DNA of 64,000 bases from Streptomyces albidoflavus (GCF_000719955.1 NZ_JOII01000016.1:68013-132012), one strand, 5' to 3'; shown: positions 21,143 to 30,433, counted from the first letter of the stretch. A program made the numbers and translations. Notes: generated by a model not told the origin, from the sequence alone.

Positions 21143-22342
21143 ATGGCTGAGGCCCAGAACGCCCCCGTCCAGGGGGGCACCGTGCCGGCGGGTTCCACCA
21201 CCGCCGGTCAGATCGCGGTGGCCGCCGAGTCGACCGTCGCCACGCGCATGAGCGCGCCCCCCTCGTACGACGTGGCGGACTTCCCGGTCCCGCACGGCCG
21301 CGAGGAGGAGTGGCGGTTCACGCCGCTGGAGCGGCTGCGCGGCCTGCACGACGGCAGCGCCGTCGCCGACGGCGGCATCCGTGTCGAGATCTCCACCCCG
21401 GACGGGGTCACCCAGGAGACCGTCGGCCGTGACGACGCCCGCGTCGGCCGGGCCGGCAAGCCCGTCGACCGCGTCGCCGCCCAGGCGTACAGCGCCTTCG
21501 AGAAGGCGTCGGTCGTCACCGTGCCCAAGGAGGCGCGCCCCGAGGAGCCGATCCGGATCACCGTGCACGGCGAGGGCGGCACCGCCTACGCCCACCAGGT
21601 GATCGAGCTCGGCGCCTTCGCCGAGGCCGTCGTGGTCATCGACCACACCGGTGACGCGGTCCTCGCCGCCAACGTCGACTACGTCCTCGGTGACGGCGCC
21701 AAGCTGACCGTCGTCGCCGTCCAGGACTGGGACGACAACGCCGTCCACGTCGCCCAGCACAACACGCTGGTCGGCCGCGACGCCTCGTTCAAGTCCGTCG
21801 TCGTCACCTTCGGCGGCGACCTGGTCCGGCTGCACCCGCGCGTCAGCTACGCGTCCACCGGTGGTTCGGCCGAACTGATCGGCCTGTACTTCACCGACCA
21901 GGGCCAGCACCAGGAGCACCGTCTGCTGGTCGACCACAACCAGCCGCACTGCTCCTCGAACGTCGTCTACAAGGGCGCGCTCCAGGGCGACGACGCGCAC
22001 GCCGTCTGGATCGGCGACGTCCTCATCGAGGCCGCCGCCGAGGGCACCGACACCTACGAGATGAACCGCAACCTCGTCCTCACCGACGGCGCGCGGGTCG
22101 ACTCGGTGCCGAACCTCGAGATCGAGACCGGCGAGATCGTCGGCGCCGGCCACGCCTCGGCGACCGGCCGCTTCGACGACGAGCAGCTCTTCTACCTGAT
22201 GGCCCGCGGCATCCCCGAGGCCGACGCCCGCCGTCTGGTGGTCCGCGGCTTCTTCGCCGAGCTGGTCCAGCAGATCGGCCTGCCCGACGTCGAGGAGCGG
22301 CTGCTCGCCAAGATCGAGGCCGAACTGGAGGCCGCGGTCTGA
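21143..22342 (+). CDS. sufD: Fe-S cluster assembly protein SufD
   Basis: Partner of SufB in the SufBC2D complex, needed for iron acquisition into the scaffold. The 399-residue protein has a variable N-terminal domain and the C-terminal beta-helix with QGQHQEHRLLVDH, CSSNVVYKGAL, and an ending like that of SufB (FDDEQLFYLMARGIPEADARRLVVRGF). ATG 21143 is used; the purine-rich GAGAGAGAG 13-22 nt upstream may serve as a weak ribosome site. The stop overlaps the following Rieske gene start (TGATG). Confidence 0.95.
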   Translation: MAEAQNAPVQGGTVPAGSTTAGQIAVAAESTVATRMSAPPSYDVADFPVPHGREEEWRFTPLERLRGLHDGSAVADGGIRVEISTPDGVTQETVGRDDARVGRAGKPVDRVAAQAYSAFEKASVVTVPKEARPEEPIRITVHGEGGTAYAHQVIELGAFAEAVVVIDHTGDAVLAANVDYVLGDGAKLTVVAVQDWDDNAVHVAQHNTLVGRDASFKSVVVTFGGDLVRLHPRVSYASTGGSAELIGLYFTDQGQHQEHRLLVDHNQPHCSSNVVYKGALQGDDAHAVWIGDVLIEAAAEGTDTYEMNRNLVLTDGARVDSVPNLEIETGEIVGAGHASATGRFDDEQLFYLMARGIPEADARRLVVRGFFAELVQQIGLPDVEERLLAKIEAELEAAV

Positions 22343-22665
22343 TGGCCATCGCGTACGTGAGGGCGTGCGGCCTCGGCGAGCTGGAGGAGGACACCCCCAA
22401 GCGGGTGGAACTCGACGGCACGCCGGTCTCCGTGGTGCGCACGGAGGGCGAGGTGTTCGCGATCAACGACATCTGCTCGCACGCCAACGTCTCGCTCTCC
22501 GAGGGCGAGGTCGAGGACTGCCAGATCGAGTGCTGGCTCCACGGCTCCGCCTTCGACCTGCGCACCGGCAAGCCCTCCGGGCTGCCGGCCACGCGCCCCG
22601 TCCCCGTATACCCCGTAAAGATCGAAGGGGACGACGTGCTCGTCTCCCTCACCCAGGAGTCCTGA
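22342..22665 (+). CDS. Rieske-type [2Fe-2S] ferredoxin in the suf operon
   Basis: A 107-residue soluble electron carrier with the Rieske cluster ligands Cys45-X-His47 (CSHANV) and Cys64-X2-His67 (CWLHG). It resembles the non-haem iron oxygenase ferredoxin subunits rather than the membrane bc1 Rieske. ATG 22342 overlaps the sufD stop and sufC follows after 6 nt, so it is translated with the machinery. It may deliver electrons for cluster assembly or repair. That role is inferred only from position, and this gene is not part of the enterobacterial suf operon. Confidence 0.93.
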   Translation: MAIAYVRACGLGELEEDTPKRVELDGTPVSVVRTEGEVFAINDICSHANVSLSEGEVEDCQIECWLHGSAFDLRTGKPSGLPATRPVPVYPVKIEGDDVLVSLTQES

Positions 22666-22671
22666 GGCACC

Positions 22672-23436
22672 ATGGCAACGCTTGAAATCCGCGACCTGCA
22701 CGTCACCGTCGAGGCCGACAACGCCACGAAGGAGATCCTCAAGGGCGTCGACCTGACCGTGAAGCAGGGCGAGACGCACGCCATCATGGGCCCGAACGGC
22801 TCCGGCAAGTCGACGCTCGCCTACTCGCTGGCAGGCCACCCCAAGTACACGATCACCGGCGGCACCGTCACCCTCGACGGCGAGGACGTCCTGGAGATGT
22901 CCGTCGACGAGCGGGCCCGCGCCGGCCTCTTCCTCGCCATGCAGTACCCGGTCGAGGTCCCCGGCGTCTCCGTCTCCAACTTCCTGCGCACCTCCGCCAC
23001 CGCCGTGCGCGGCGAGGCCCCCAAGCTGCGTACCTGGGTGAAGGAGGTCAAGGAGGCCATGGAGCGTCTCCACATGGACCCCGCCTTCGCCGAGCGCAAC
23101 GTCAACGAGGGCTTCTCCGGCGGTGAGAAGAAGCGCCACGAGATCCTTCAGCTGGAGCTGCTCAAGCCCAAGGTCGCCATCCTCGACGAGACCGACTCCG
23201 GCCTCGACGTCGACGCCCTGCGCGTCGTCTCCGAGGGCGTCAACCGCGTCCGCGAGGGCGGCGAGGTCGGCACCCTGCTGATCACGCACTACACCCGCAT
23301 CCTGCGGTACATCAAGCCCGACCACGTCCACGTCTTCGCGGGCGGCCGCATCGCCGAGTCCGGCGGCGCGGAGCTGGCCGACAAGCTGGAGGCGGAGGGC
23401 TACGAGTCCTACGTGAAGGGTGGCGCATCCGCGTGA
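22672..23436 (+). CDS. sufC: Fe-S cluster assembly ATPase SufC
   Basis: ABC-type ATPase that drives conformational change in SufBCD. The 254-residue protein has Walker A GPNGSGKST near residue 43, the SufC-specific signature FSGGEKKRHEILQ, Walker B VAILDETDSGLDVDAL and the switch motif LITHYTRIL. No membrane segments are present, as expected for SufC. It overlaps sufS by the GTGA motif. Confidence 0.96.
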   Translation: MATLEIRDLHVTVEADNATKEILKGVDLTVKQGETHAIMGPNGSGKSTLAYSLAGHPKYTITGGTVTLDGEDVLEMSVDERARAGLFLAMQYPVEVPGVSVSNFLRTSATAVRGEAPKLRTWVKEVKEAMERLHMDPAFAERNVNEGFSGGEKKRHEILQLELLKPKVAILDETDSGLDVDALRVVSEGVNRVREGGEVGTLLITHYTRILRYIKPDHVHVFAGGRIAESGGAELADKLEAEGYESYVKGGASA

Positions 23437-24701
23437 CTGTGGCCCATCAGGGGCTCTCCGGCCTCCTCGACACCGAGGCGATCCGCAAGGACTTCCCGAT
23501 CCTCCACCGGGAGATCCACGACGGCAGGAAACTCGTCTACCTGGACAACGCGGCGACCTCCCAGACGCCCCGCCAGGTGCTCGACGTGCTCAGCGAGTAC
23601 TACGAGCAGCACAACGCCAACGTCCACCGCGGCGTGCACGTGCTCGCCGAGGAGGCAACGGCGCTGTACGAGGGTTCCCGCGACAAGGTCGCCGCCTTCA
23701 TCAACGCCCCGAGCCGCGACGAGGTGATCTTCACCAAGAACGCCTCCGAGTCGCTCAACCTCGTCGCGAACATGCTGGGCTGGGCCGACGAGCCCTACCG
23801 CGTCGACGCCGACACCGAGATCGTCATCACGGAGATGGAGCACCACTCCAACATCGTGCCGTGGCAGCTGCTCTCGCAGCGCACCGGCGCGAAGCTGAAG
23901 TGGTTCGGGCTGACCGACGACGGCCGCCTCGACCTCTCCGACATCGACGAGATCATCACCGAGAAGACGAAGATCGTCTCCTTCACCCTCGTCTCCAACC
24001 TGATGGGCACGGTCAACCCGGTCGAGAAGATCGTCCGGCGCGCCCAGCAGGTCGGCGCCCTGGTCCTCATCGACGCCTCGCAGGCCGCCCCGCACATGCC
24101 CCTGGACGTCCAGGCGCTCCAGGCCGACTTCGTGGCCTTCACCGGCCACAAGATGTGCGGGCCGACCGGCATCGGCGTCCTGTGGGGCCGCCAGGAGCTG
24201 CTGGAGGACCTGCCGCCCTTCCTCGGCGGCGGCGAGATGATCGAGACCGTCTCGATGCACTCCTCGACGTACGCTCCCGCGCCGCACAAGTTCGAGGCCG
24301 GCACGCCGCCGATCTCCCAGGCCATCGGTCTGGGCGCGGCGGTGGACTACCTCAGCTCCATCGGCATGGAGAAGATCGCCGCCCACGAGCACGCGATCAC
24401 CGAGTACGCCGTCGAGCGCCTGCTCCAGGTCCCCGACCTGCGCATCATCGGCCCGGCCTCGGCCGAGGACCGGGGTGCGGCGATCTCCTTCACGCTGGGC
24501 GACATCCATCCGCACGACGTCGGGCAGGTCCTCGACGAACAGGGCATCGCGGTCCGCGTGGGACACCACTGCGCGCGCCCCGTCTGCCTGCGGTACGGAA
24601 TTCCCGCGACCACGCGGGCGTCGTTCTATCTGTACTCCACGCCCGCCGAGGTCGACGCCCTCGTGAACGGGCTGGAGCACGTACGGAACTTCTTCGGCTG
24701 A
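23433..24701 (+). CDS. sufS: Cysteine desulfurase SufS
   Basis: PLP enzyme that takes sulfur from cysteine as a persulfide and passes it to SufU. The 422-residue protein has the Schiff-base Lys240 in FTGHKMCGPTGIG, the PLP-stacking EMEHHSNIVPW segment, and the active-site Cys380 in GHHCARPVC, which marks the group II SufS type. The start is GTG 23433 overlapping the sufC stop. SufU, its sulfur acceptor, follows 10 nt later. Confidence 0.96.
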   Translation: MTVAHQGLSGLLDTEAIRKDFPILHREIHDGRKLVYLDNAATSQTPRQVLDVLSEYYEQHNANVHRGVHVLAEEATALYEGSRDKVAAFINAPSRDEVIFTKNASESLNLVANMLGWADEPYRVDADTEIVITEMEHHSNIVPWQLLSQRTGAKLKWFGLTDDGRLDLSDIDEIITEKTKIVSFTLVSNLMGTVNPVEKIVRRAQQVGALVLIDASQAAPHMPLDVQALQADFVAFTGHKMCGPTGIGVLWGRQELLEDLPPFLGGGEMIETVSMHSSTYAPAPHKFEAGTPPISQAIGLGAAVDYLSSIGMEKIAAHEHAITEYAVERLLQVPDLRIIGPASAEDRGAAISFTLGDIHPHDVGQVLDEQGIAVRVGHHCARPVCLRYGIPATTRASFYLYSTPAEVDALVNGLEHVRNFFG

Positions 24702-24711
24702 GGGACGTGTC

Positions 24712-25188
24712 GTGAAGCTGGATTCGATGTACCAGGACGTGATCCTGGACCACTACAAGAACCCGCACGGGCGGGGGCTGCGCGACGGCGACGCCGAGGT
24801 GCACCACGTCAACCCCACGTGCGGGGACGAGATCACCCTGCGGGTCAAGTACGACGGCGAGCGCATCGCCGACGTCAGCTACGAGGGGCAGGGCTGTTCC
24901 ATCAGCCAGGCCAGCGCCTCGGTGCTGAACGACCTGCTGGTCGGCAAGGAACTGGCCGAGGCGCGGAAGATCCAGGGCACCTTCCTGGAGCTGATGCAGT
25001 CCAAGGGCCAGATCGAGCCGGACGACGCCATGGAGGAGGTGCTGGAGGACGCGGTCGCGTTCGCCGGTGTCTCCAAGTACCCGGCACGCGTCAAGTGCGC
25101 GCTGCTGAGCTGGATGGCGTGGAAGGACGCGACCGCCCAGGCCCTGGGCGAGGACGCGAGCGACAACACTGCGAGGAGGACGGCATGA
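24712..25188 (+). CDS. sufU: Zinc-dependent sulfurtransferase SufU
   Basis: Accepts the persulfide from SufS and hands sulfur to SufBCD. The 158-residue protein has Cys37-Gly-Asp39, Cys62 and Cys129, matching the zinc ligand set of Bacillus subtilis SufU, and so is a sulfur transfer protein rather than an IscU scaffold. The GTG 24712 start lies 10 nt after sufS. Its end overlaps the sufT start (ATGA). Confidence 0.94.
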   Translation: MKLDSMYQDVILDHYKNPHGRGLRDGDAEVHHVNPTCGDEITLRVKYDGERIADVSYEGQGCSISQASASVLNDLLVGKELAEARKIQGTFLELMQSKGQIEPDDAMEEVLEDAVAFAGVSKYPARVKCALLSWMAWKDATAQALGEDASDNTARRTA

Positions 25189-25523
25189 GCGAGAACGCAG
25201 AGGCCACTCTGAAGCCCGCCTCTGAGGAGGAAGTCCGCGAGGCGCTGCTGGACGTCGTCGACCCCGAGCTGGGGATCGACGTCGTCAACCTGGGCCTGAT
25301 CTACGGGGTCCACGTCGACGACGCGAACATCGCGACCATCGACATGACCCTGACCTCGGCGGCCTGCCCGCTGACCGACGTCATCGAGGACCAGGCCAAG
25401 TCGGCCACCGACGGCATCGTCAGTGAGCTGCGGATCAACTGGGTCTGGATGCCGCCGTGGGGTCCCGACAAGATCACCGACGACGGGCGCGAGCAGCTTC
25501 GGGCACTGGGCTTCAACGTCTGA
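25185..25523 (+). CDS. sufT: SufT/MIP18-family Fe-S maturation protein (DUF59)
   Basis: A 112-residue DUF59 protein that helps mature Fe-S proteins under high demand. It has the family core EALLDVVDPELGIDVVNLGLIY, the conserved Cys in TSAACPLTDVI and the ending WMPPWGPDKITDDGREQLRALG. It is the last gene of the operon, overlapping sufU, and is followed by a strong hairpin. Confidence 0.93.
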   Translation: MSENAEATLKPASEEEVREALLDVVDPELGIDVVNLGLIYGVHVDDANIATIDMTLTSAACPLTDVIEDQAKSATDGIVSELRINWVWMPPWGPDKITDDGREQLRALGFNV

Positions 25524-25551
25524 GTTCCCCACGCGCCACGGCGCGCCCGAG

Positions 25552-25592
25552 GGAGGCGGGGTCCACCGGTCACGGCCGGTGGGCCCCGCCTC
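25552..25592 (+). terminator. Terminator of the suf operon
   Basis: A 17-bp stem (GGAGGCGGGG... pairing with ...CCCCGCCTCC, one G-T wobble) lies 29 nt after the sufT stop. Confidence 0.85.
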
Positions 25593-25614
25593 CTCGTCCA
25601 GCTCCCGGGCTCGG

Positions 25615-25645
25615 TTGGCCCGGGCGGGGTGGGGCCGGTTAGGTT
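25615..25645 (+). promoter_or_regulatory. Leaderless dapD promoter
   Basis: TTGGCC at 25615-25620 and TAGGTT at 25640-25645 are separated by 19 nt. The -10 ends 6 nt before ATG 25652, so transcription should begin at or within a base or two of the start codon. No ribosome site is present. Confidence 0.6.
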
Positions 25646-25651
25646 GCCCTC

Positions 25652-26641
25652 ATGACCGACTCGACTGCTACTCGCACCACCGGCGCCGTCGCCGCCGGCC
25701 TGGCCACGCTCACCGCCGACGGCGTGGTGCTCGACACCTGGTTCCCGGCGCCCGAACTGACCGACACCCCCGGGCCCGCGGGCACCGAACGGCTCACCGC
25801 GACGCAGGCCGCCGAATTCCTCGGCGAGGCCGCCGCCCAGGCGCTGGGCGAGGACCCGCGCCGCGGGGTGGAGATCGTCGCGGTGCGTACGGTCATCGCC
25901 TCGCTCGACGACAAGCCGCTCGACGCCCACGACGTCTACCTGCGGCTCCACCTGCTCAGCCACCGCCTGGTCCGCCCGCACGGCCAGAACCTGGAGGGCA
26001 TCTTCGCCCACCTCGCCAACGTCGCGTGGACCTCGCTCGGGCCGGTTCCGGTCGACTACCTGGAGCAGGCCCGCCTCAACGCCCGCGCCGCCGGCCTGCA
26101 CCTCCAGGTCACCTCGGTGGACAAGTTCCCCCGGATGACCGACTACGTGGCCCCCAAGGGCGTCCGCATCGCCGACGCCGACCGGGTCCGCCTCGGCGCC
26201 CACCTCGCCGAGGGCACCACCGTGATGCACGAGGGCTTCGTCAACTTCAACGCCGGCACCCTCGGCACCTCCATGATCGAGGGCCGCATCTCGGCCGGCG
26301 TCGTCGTCGGCGACGGCTCCGACATCGGCGGCGGCGCCTCCACCATGGGCACCCTCTCCGGCGGCGGCAACGTCATCATCTCCCTCGGCGAACGCTGCCT
26401 GGTCGGCGCCGAGGCCGGCGTGGGCATCGCCCTGGGCGACGAGTGCGTGGTCGAGGCCGGCCTCTACCTCACCGCCGGCACCCTGGTCACCCTCCCCGAC
26501 GGCGAGATCGTCAAGGCCCGCGAACTCAGCGGCGCCTCGAACATCCTCTTCCGCCGGAACTCCCTGACGGGCAAGGTCGAGGGCCGGCCGAACAACGCGG
26601 TCTGGGGCGGACTGAACGAGGTGCTGCACAGCCACAACTGA
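25652..26641 (+). CDS. dapD: 2,3,4,5-tetrahydropyridine-2,6-dicarboxylate N-succinyltransferase
   Basis: Succinylates tetrahydrodipicolinate in the DAP/lysine pathway that also feeds peptidoglycan. The 329-residue protein is the actinobacterial type. It has a variable N-terminal domain, then left-handed beta-helix hexapeptide repeats (about 170-290) including [17 protein letters not shown], followed by the [15 protein letters not shown] segment and a C-terminal [20 protein letters not shown] 25652 fits the leaderless promoter. It is a single-gene unit between two hairpins. Confidence 0.94.
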   Translation: MTDSTATRTTGAVAAGLATLTADGVVLDTWFPAPELTDTPGPAGTERLTATQAAEFLGEAAAQALGEDPRRGVEIVAVRTVIASLDDKPLDAHDVYLRLHLLSHRLVRPHGQNLEGIFAHLANVAWTSLGPVPVDYLEQARLNARAAGLHLQVTSVDKFPRMTDYVAPKGVRIADADRVRLGAHLAEGTTVMHEGFVNFNAGTLGTSMIEGRISAGVVVGDGSDIGGGASTMGTLSGGGNVIISLGERCLVGAEAGVGIALGDECVVEAGLYLTAGTLVTLPDGEIVKARELSGASNILFRRNSLTGKVEGRPNNAVWGGLNEVLHSHN

Positions 26642-26667
26642 CCCGGCCCCGCCCGGCGACGTACGCG

Positions 26668-26702
26668 GAAGGGCCCGCCCCGGAGACCGGAGCGGGCCCT
26701 TC
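26668..26702. terminator. Bidirectional terminator between dapD and the nuclease
   Basis: GAAGGGCCCGC pairs with GCGGGCCCTTC with an inner CCGG/CCGG helix, between two convergent genes. Confidence 0.85.
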
Positions 26703-26715
26703 GTCGTGCCCGGGG

Positions 26716-28572
26716 TCAGGGCCGGAACCGCAGCACCTGCGGGTCGTGGTCGCTGTTCTGGTCGGCGAACTCGGCGTTGATGTGGACGCTGTCGTAGTGG
26801 AAGTGCTTGACGGCGGGGGTGACCAGGATCTGGTCGAGGATCTGGCTGTTGCCCTGGAAGACGTAGGAGTAGCGCTCGGCGGGCGGGAGGGAGAGGGCGG
26901 CGGGCTTGAGGGCCTTGCCGGCGGTGAGGGTTTGGGTGGTGGCGGAGAACTCGAAGTCGTTGATGTCGCCGAGGACGAGGACCTTGGCCTTGCGGTCGGC
27001 CGACAGGAGCTTCTTGACGAAGGTGTTGACCGAGGCGGCCTGGGCGTGGCGCTGGGTCTCCGAGGAGCGGGTGGGGGGCTGGCGGTGGCCGGCCAAGGGC
27101 TCGTCGCCGCCCTTGGAGGCGAAGTGGTTGGCGATCAGGAAGACGCGCTCGCCGCGGAAGGTGAACTCGCCCGCCAGCGGCTTGCGGCTGTTCTGCCAGG
27201 CCGGGTCGGCCGGGTCGACGCGGCCGGGGGAGTGGGTGAGGGCGGCGCCCCCGCGTTCGCGGACCACGCCGGTCGCGGTGGTGGCGTCGCCGCCGGGGCG
27301 GTCGGTGAAGGAGACCCGGGCCGGGTTGAAGAGGAAGGCCTGGCGGATGTTGCCGCCGGGCTCGCCGCCGTCCGCCTTGTCGACCGGGTCGATACCGCGC
27401 CAGTCGTAGCGCGGCCCGCCCGCCGCCGTGATCGCCTCGGTGAAGCGGCGCAGCGTCTCGTCGGCGGAGACCGTGCCGTCGTCGGTGGGCCCGTTGTCGT
27501 CCTGGATCTCCTCCAGCGCCAGCACGTCGGGGGAGGCGAGGTTGGTGACGACGGCCCGGGCCAGCGCGTCGAACTTCTCCTGCGGGTCGCCCGGGTCGAG
27601 GTTCTCGACGTTGTACGTGGCCACCGCCAGCTCGTTCTTGGCCTGGGCCTTGGTCTTCTCCCGCTTCAGGCCCCGGCTCTCCACCTCGCCCAGCTCGCGG
27701 GCGGCCAGCGTGTACCCGCCGTACTGGTTGTAGTCGAGCGGGCCCTCGGTGCGGCCGGTGAGGCGGTCGCCCACGTCGGCCTGGGGGAAGGGGCTCTCGG
27801 CGAGCGGGGCGAGCTGCTGGACCTGGAGCCGCCCGGTGTTCTGCGCGGTGTACGAGCCGTAGACGGTGCCGCCGCGGGCGCTCGGCCGCTCGCCCGGCTT
27901 CACCGTCACCCACAGCTCGGCGTACGGGTCGGTGGCGCCGACGACGCGGGAGCTGCCGATGCGGACGTTCATGCCCTCCAGGGACTCGTAGAAGTCCAGG
28001 GCGTACGAACGAGGCTTGAGGGGGAGGGAGTTGACGGAGCCCTGGGCCGCCGGGTCGCCCGCCGGGGTGTAGCGGGACGGGACGGCGCGGGCGTCGATCA
28101 CCTGGGCGGGCGGCAGCGGGTTGCCGGACGAGACGACAGTGACCGAGGGCTGGGTGAGCTGGGTGAGCGACTGGTTGCCGCTGGAGGCGCCGCCCGGGAC
28201 GTACTCGGTGACCGTGCCGGTGACCTCGACGGCGTCGCCGGCCTTCACCGTGGGGGCGCTGCTGGTGAAGACGAAGATGCCTTCGCTGGTGGCCGGGTCG
28301 GCGTCGGGGCGGGTGTCCTGGAACCAGAAGCCGCGCGAGCCGTACGTCCGGACGCCGGTGACGATGCCGGGGACCGCCTCCACCCGCTGCCCCACCAGCG
28401 GCGAGATCCGGGTCGTGCCCTGGATGTCGTGGATGCGCACGGTGTCGGCGGCGGCCTGCGGCGAGGCGGCCACCAGCAGGCCCGCGCCGAGCGCCACCGC
28501 GCAGAGGGCGGCGACGGCGGGGGAGCGGTGCGGCAGCGTGGCGCGAGCGGCGAGGCGGGGAGAACCGGCCAT
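26716..28572 (-). CDS. Secreted endonuclease/exonuclease/phosphatase-family nuclease
   Basis: A 618-residue exported protein of the ExeM/NucH-like type. A signal peptide spans about residues 1-42 (basic start, hydrophobic stretch, cut near SPQAAA-DT). Next come an OB-fold-like nucleic-acid-binding region (about 45-250) and a C-terminal EEP catalytic domain (about 335-618) with NVENLDPGD, EEIQDDNG, IANHFASKGGD, GDINDFEFS and the terminal NSDHDPQVLRF. It probably degrades extracellular DNA to release phosphate or nucleosides. No cell-wall anchor is seen. A PHO-box-like repeat upstream supports a phosphate-scavenging role. ATG 28572 is chosen as the start of the signal peptide. Confidence 0.88.
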   Translation of the reverse strand: MAGSPRLAARATLPHRSPAVAALCAVALGAGLLVAASPQAAADTVRIHDIQGTTRISPLVGQRVEAVPGIVTGVRTYGSRGFWFQDTRPDADPATSEGIFVFTSSAPTVKAGDAVEVTGTVTEYVPGGASSGNQSLTQLTQPSVTVVSSGNPLPPAQVIDARAVPSRYTPAGDPAAQGSVNSLPLKPRSYALDFYESLEGMNVRIGSSRVVGATDPYAELWVTVKPGERPSARGGTVYGSYTAQNTGRLQVQQLAPLAESPFPQADVGDRLTGRTEGPLDYNQYGGYTLAARELGEVESRGLKREKTKAQAKNELAVATYNVENLDPGDPQEKFDALARAVVTNLASPDVLALEEIQDDNGPTDDGTVSADETLRRFTEAITAAGGPRYDWRGIDPVDKADGGEPGGNIRQAFLFNPARVSFTDRPGGDATTATGVVRERGGAALTHSPGRVDPADPAWQNSRKPLAGEFTFRGERVFLIANHFASKGGDEPLAGHRQPPTRSSETQRHAQAASVNTFVKKLLSADRKAKVLVLGDINDFEFSATTQTLTAGKALKPAALSLPPAERYSYVFQGNSQILDQILVTPAVKHFHYDSVHINAEFADQNSDHDPQVLRFRP

Positions 28573-28706
28573 GGAGGGCTCCGAACGTGGTGGAGAACGG
28601 GGACACGAGACAGGGGACGCGAGCCGGTCCGCCGGGCGGCACCGGCCCACGGGTGCGGCTCTACGCGCGTCAATCTCTTGGAGGGCGGGGGGAGTTGTCA
28701 AGGGAC

Positions 28707-28728
28707 GGCAGATGTACACCGGGTGACG
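28707..28728 (-). promoter_or_regulatory. Possible PHO box upstream of the nuclease gene
   Basis: On the minus strand two 11-nt direct repeat units begin CGTCACCC and GTACATCT, compared with the Streptomyces PhoP consensus GTTCACCC/GTTCATCC. They lie about 135 nt before the nuclease start. The match is imperfect (6 of 8 and 6 of 8 core bases). Confidence 0.35.
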
Positions 28729-28813
28729 CGGGCCGGAACCGGTCGGCATGCCAACAAATCCGTCTACGCTGAACCGGCACCAGGACACGCCGCCGACCGA
28801 GGAGAACCACCCG

Positions 28814-30274
28814 ATGCCCGCACACCCCCCGGCCCTGCCCCCGGTCAGGCTCACCTCCGAGGCGGAACTGGCGCGGGACGCGCTCGCCACCCCACTGCTG
28901 GGCCGCGCCGTGCGGCTCGCCCGCTGGGCGGGACCGGCCACCCAGGTCGGCGCGGGCGGCGAACTCCTCGACGACCAGTTGCCCGAGGCCGCCGAGGCGC
29001 TCGGGCTGCCCGCCGGGGAGGAGGGCGAGGCGCTGGCCGGGGAGGCGTGGCGGGTCGCCGTGGACACCGGCCTGGTCACCGTCGAGGACCCGCAGGAGGG
29101 CGCCGGCGGCGAGGAGACGCCCGGCACCGCCGAGGCCGGGCCCGAGCTGGCGCTGCTCACCGGCGGCAGCCCCCAGGACGTCCTGGGCGTCTGGGAGGCG
29201 GCCCTGGAGACCGTCCTCGCGGATGCCGCCGTGCCGGATCTGGAGGGGCTGGCCGAGATGGTCGAGGCGGGCGGGGAGTTCGATCTCGACGCGCTCGACT
29301 GGGACCCCGAGGCCGAGGAGGAACTGCTCGAACTCGCCCTCACCAACCTCTACACGCTGACGCTGACCGCCGGCGCCGAGGCCGGCACGCCGGTGCCGCT
29401 GCCCGCCCTCGCCGCCACGATGGTCGCCTCGGACGAGCCGATGGGCGAACCCTCCGACGAGGTCCTGGAGTTCGTCTCCGACACGATGATGCGGCTGGAC
29501 GACTACTTCCGGGCGCTGGAGCCGGTCGGGCTGGTCGAGTTCTGGCCGGTCGACGAGGAGCTGATGGCCGACGCCGACGAGGAGCCCGGGGCGCCCGAGC
29601 CGGAGGAGGACATCAGCCGCTACGGCATGGTCCGCCTCACCGCCCTCGGCCGCCACGCCCTGCGCCTGCGTCTCGCCGAGGCCGGTTACGAGGTTCCCGT
29701 CGTGGGCGACCTGGCCGGCAAGGGTGCCGACGCGCTCCTCGACGGGATCGCCGGCTACCCGCCGGAGGCCGTCCGGGACGAGCTGGCCGCCTGGCTGGCC
29801 GGGCGCGAGGCCCCCGCCGCCGCCCGCGACCTGCTCGCCGCCGCCCGGGGCGCCGACGAGGGCGCGCCGCTGCGCCGGCTCCGCTGCCAGGAGGCGCTGT
29901 CGCTGGTCGGCAGCGAGGCGGAGGGCGCGCTGCGGGAGGTGCTGGACGACCCGGAGCTGGGCGGGCTCGCCCGGGTGTGGCTGGCGGAGCGGGGCGCCGG
30001 AGACGTTCCGCCGCCCTCGCAGGAGCTGGTCTTCTGGCTGACGGTGGACACCATCGCGGCCCAGCTGGCGGCGGAGGGCAACTCCGAGGAGCTGCGGGCT
30101 CTGGTGGAGGGCCTCGCCGACAAGCACAGCGGTTTCTTCGACGCGGCCTGGCGGGTGGAGCACCCCGCCACCGCCGACGTGCTGGAGGCGATGGGGCGGC
30201 TCCACCCGGACCGCAAGGTGGCGAAGGTCGCCCGCAAGGCCGCCTTCAAGGCGCGGTCACGCCAGGGGGTGTGA
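28814..30274 (+). CDS. Uncharacterised acidic protein, 486 residues
   Basis: I do not recognise a named family. The protein is strongly acidic and Ala/Leu/Glu-rich, with no signal peptide or membrane helix. The N-terminal 300 residues contain segments resembling winged-helix or degenerate repeats (DLEGLAEMVEAGGEFDLDAL). The C-terminal third (about 320-486) looks like HEAT-type helical repeats, e.g. PLRRLRCQEALSLVGSEAE, and ends in a basic tail (KVAKVARKAAFKARSR). ATG 28814 is chosen because GAGGAG lies 11-16 nt upstream; the frame is open to 28748. It is divergent from the nuclease. It may act in protein-protein contacts, but this is inference. Confidence 0.8.
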   Translation: MPAHPPALPPVRLTSEAELARDALATPLLGRAVRLARWAGPATQVGAGGELLDDQLPEAAEALGLPAGEEGEALAGEAWRVAVDTGLVTVEDPQEGAGGEETPGTAEAGPELALLTGGSPQDVLGVWEAALETVLADAAVPDLEGLAEMVEAGGEFDLDALDWDPEAEEELLELALTNLYTLTLTAGAEAGTPVPLPALAATMVASDEPMGEPSDEVLEFVSDTMMRLDDYFRALEPVGLVEFWPVDEELMADADEEPGAPEPEEDISRYGMVRLTALGRHALRLRLAEAGYEVPVVGDLAGKGADALLDGIAGYPPEAVRDELAAWLAGREAPAAARDLLAAARGADEGAPLRRLRCQEALSLVGSEAEGALREVLDDPELGGLARVWLAERGAGDVPPPSQELVFWLTVDTIAAQLAAEGNSEELRALVEGLADKHSGFFDAAWRVEHPATADVLEAMGRLHPDRKVAKVARKAAFKARSRQGV

Positions 30275-30332
30275 CGGCGGGGGGCGCCAGTTCCCGTACA
30301 GGGAAAGGCTCTTGGCGGGCCCCCGGAAACGC

Positions 30333-30370
30333 GGCGGCGGCCCGGACCGGTGAAGGTCAGGGCCGCCGCC
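30333..30370. terminator. Terminator after the 486-residue protein
   Basis: GGCGGCGGCCC at 30333-30343 pairs perfectly with GGGCCGCCGCC at 30360-30370, between convergent genes. Confidence 0.75.
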
Positions 30371-30433
30371 GTCGTGTGTGCCTGGGGGCGTGCGTGGTGT
30401 CGTCCCGTCCGTCCCGGCGCCCGGCCGGGGGCG

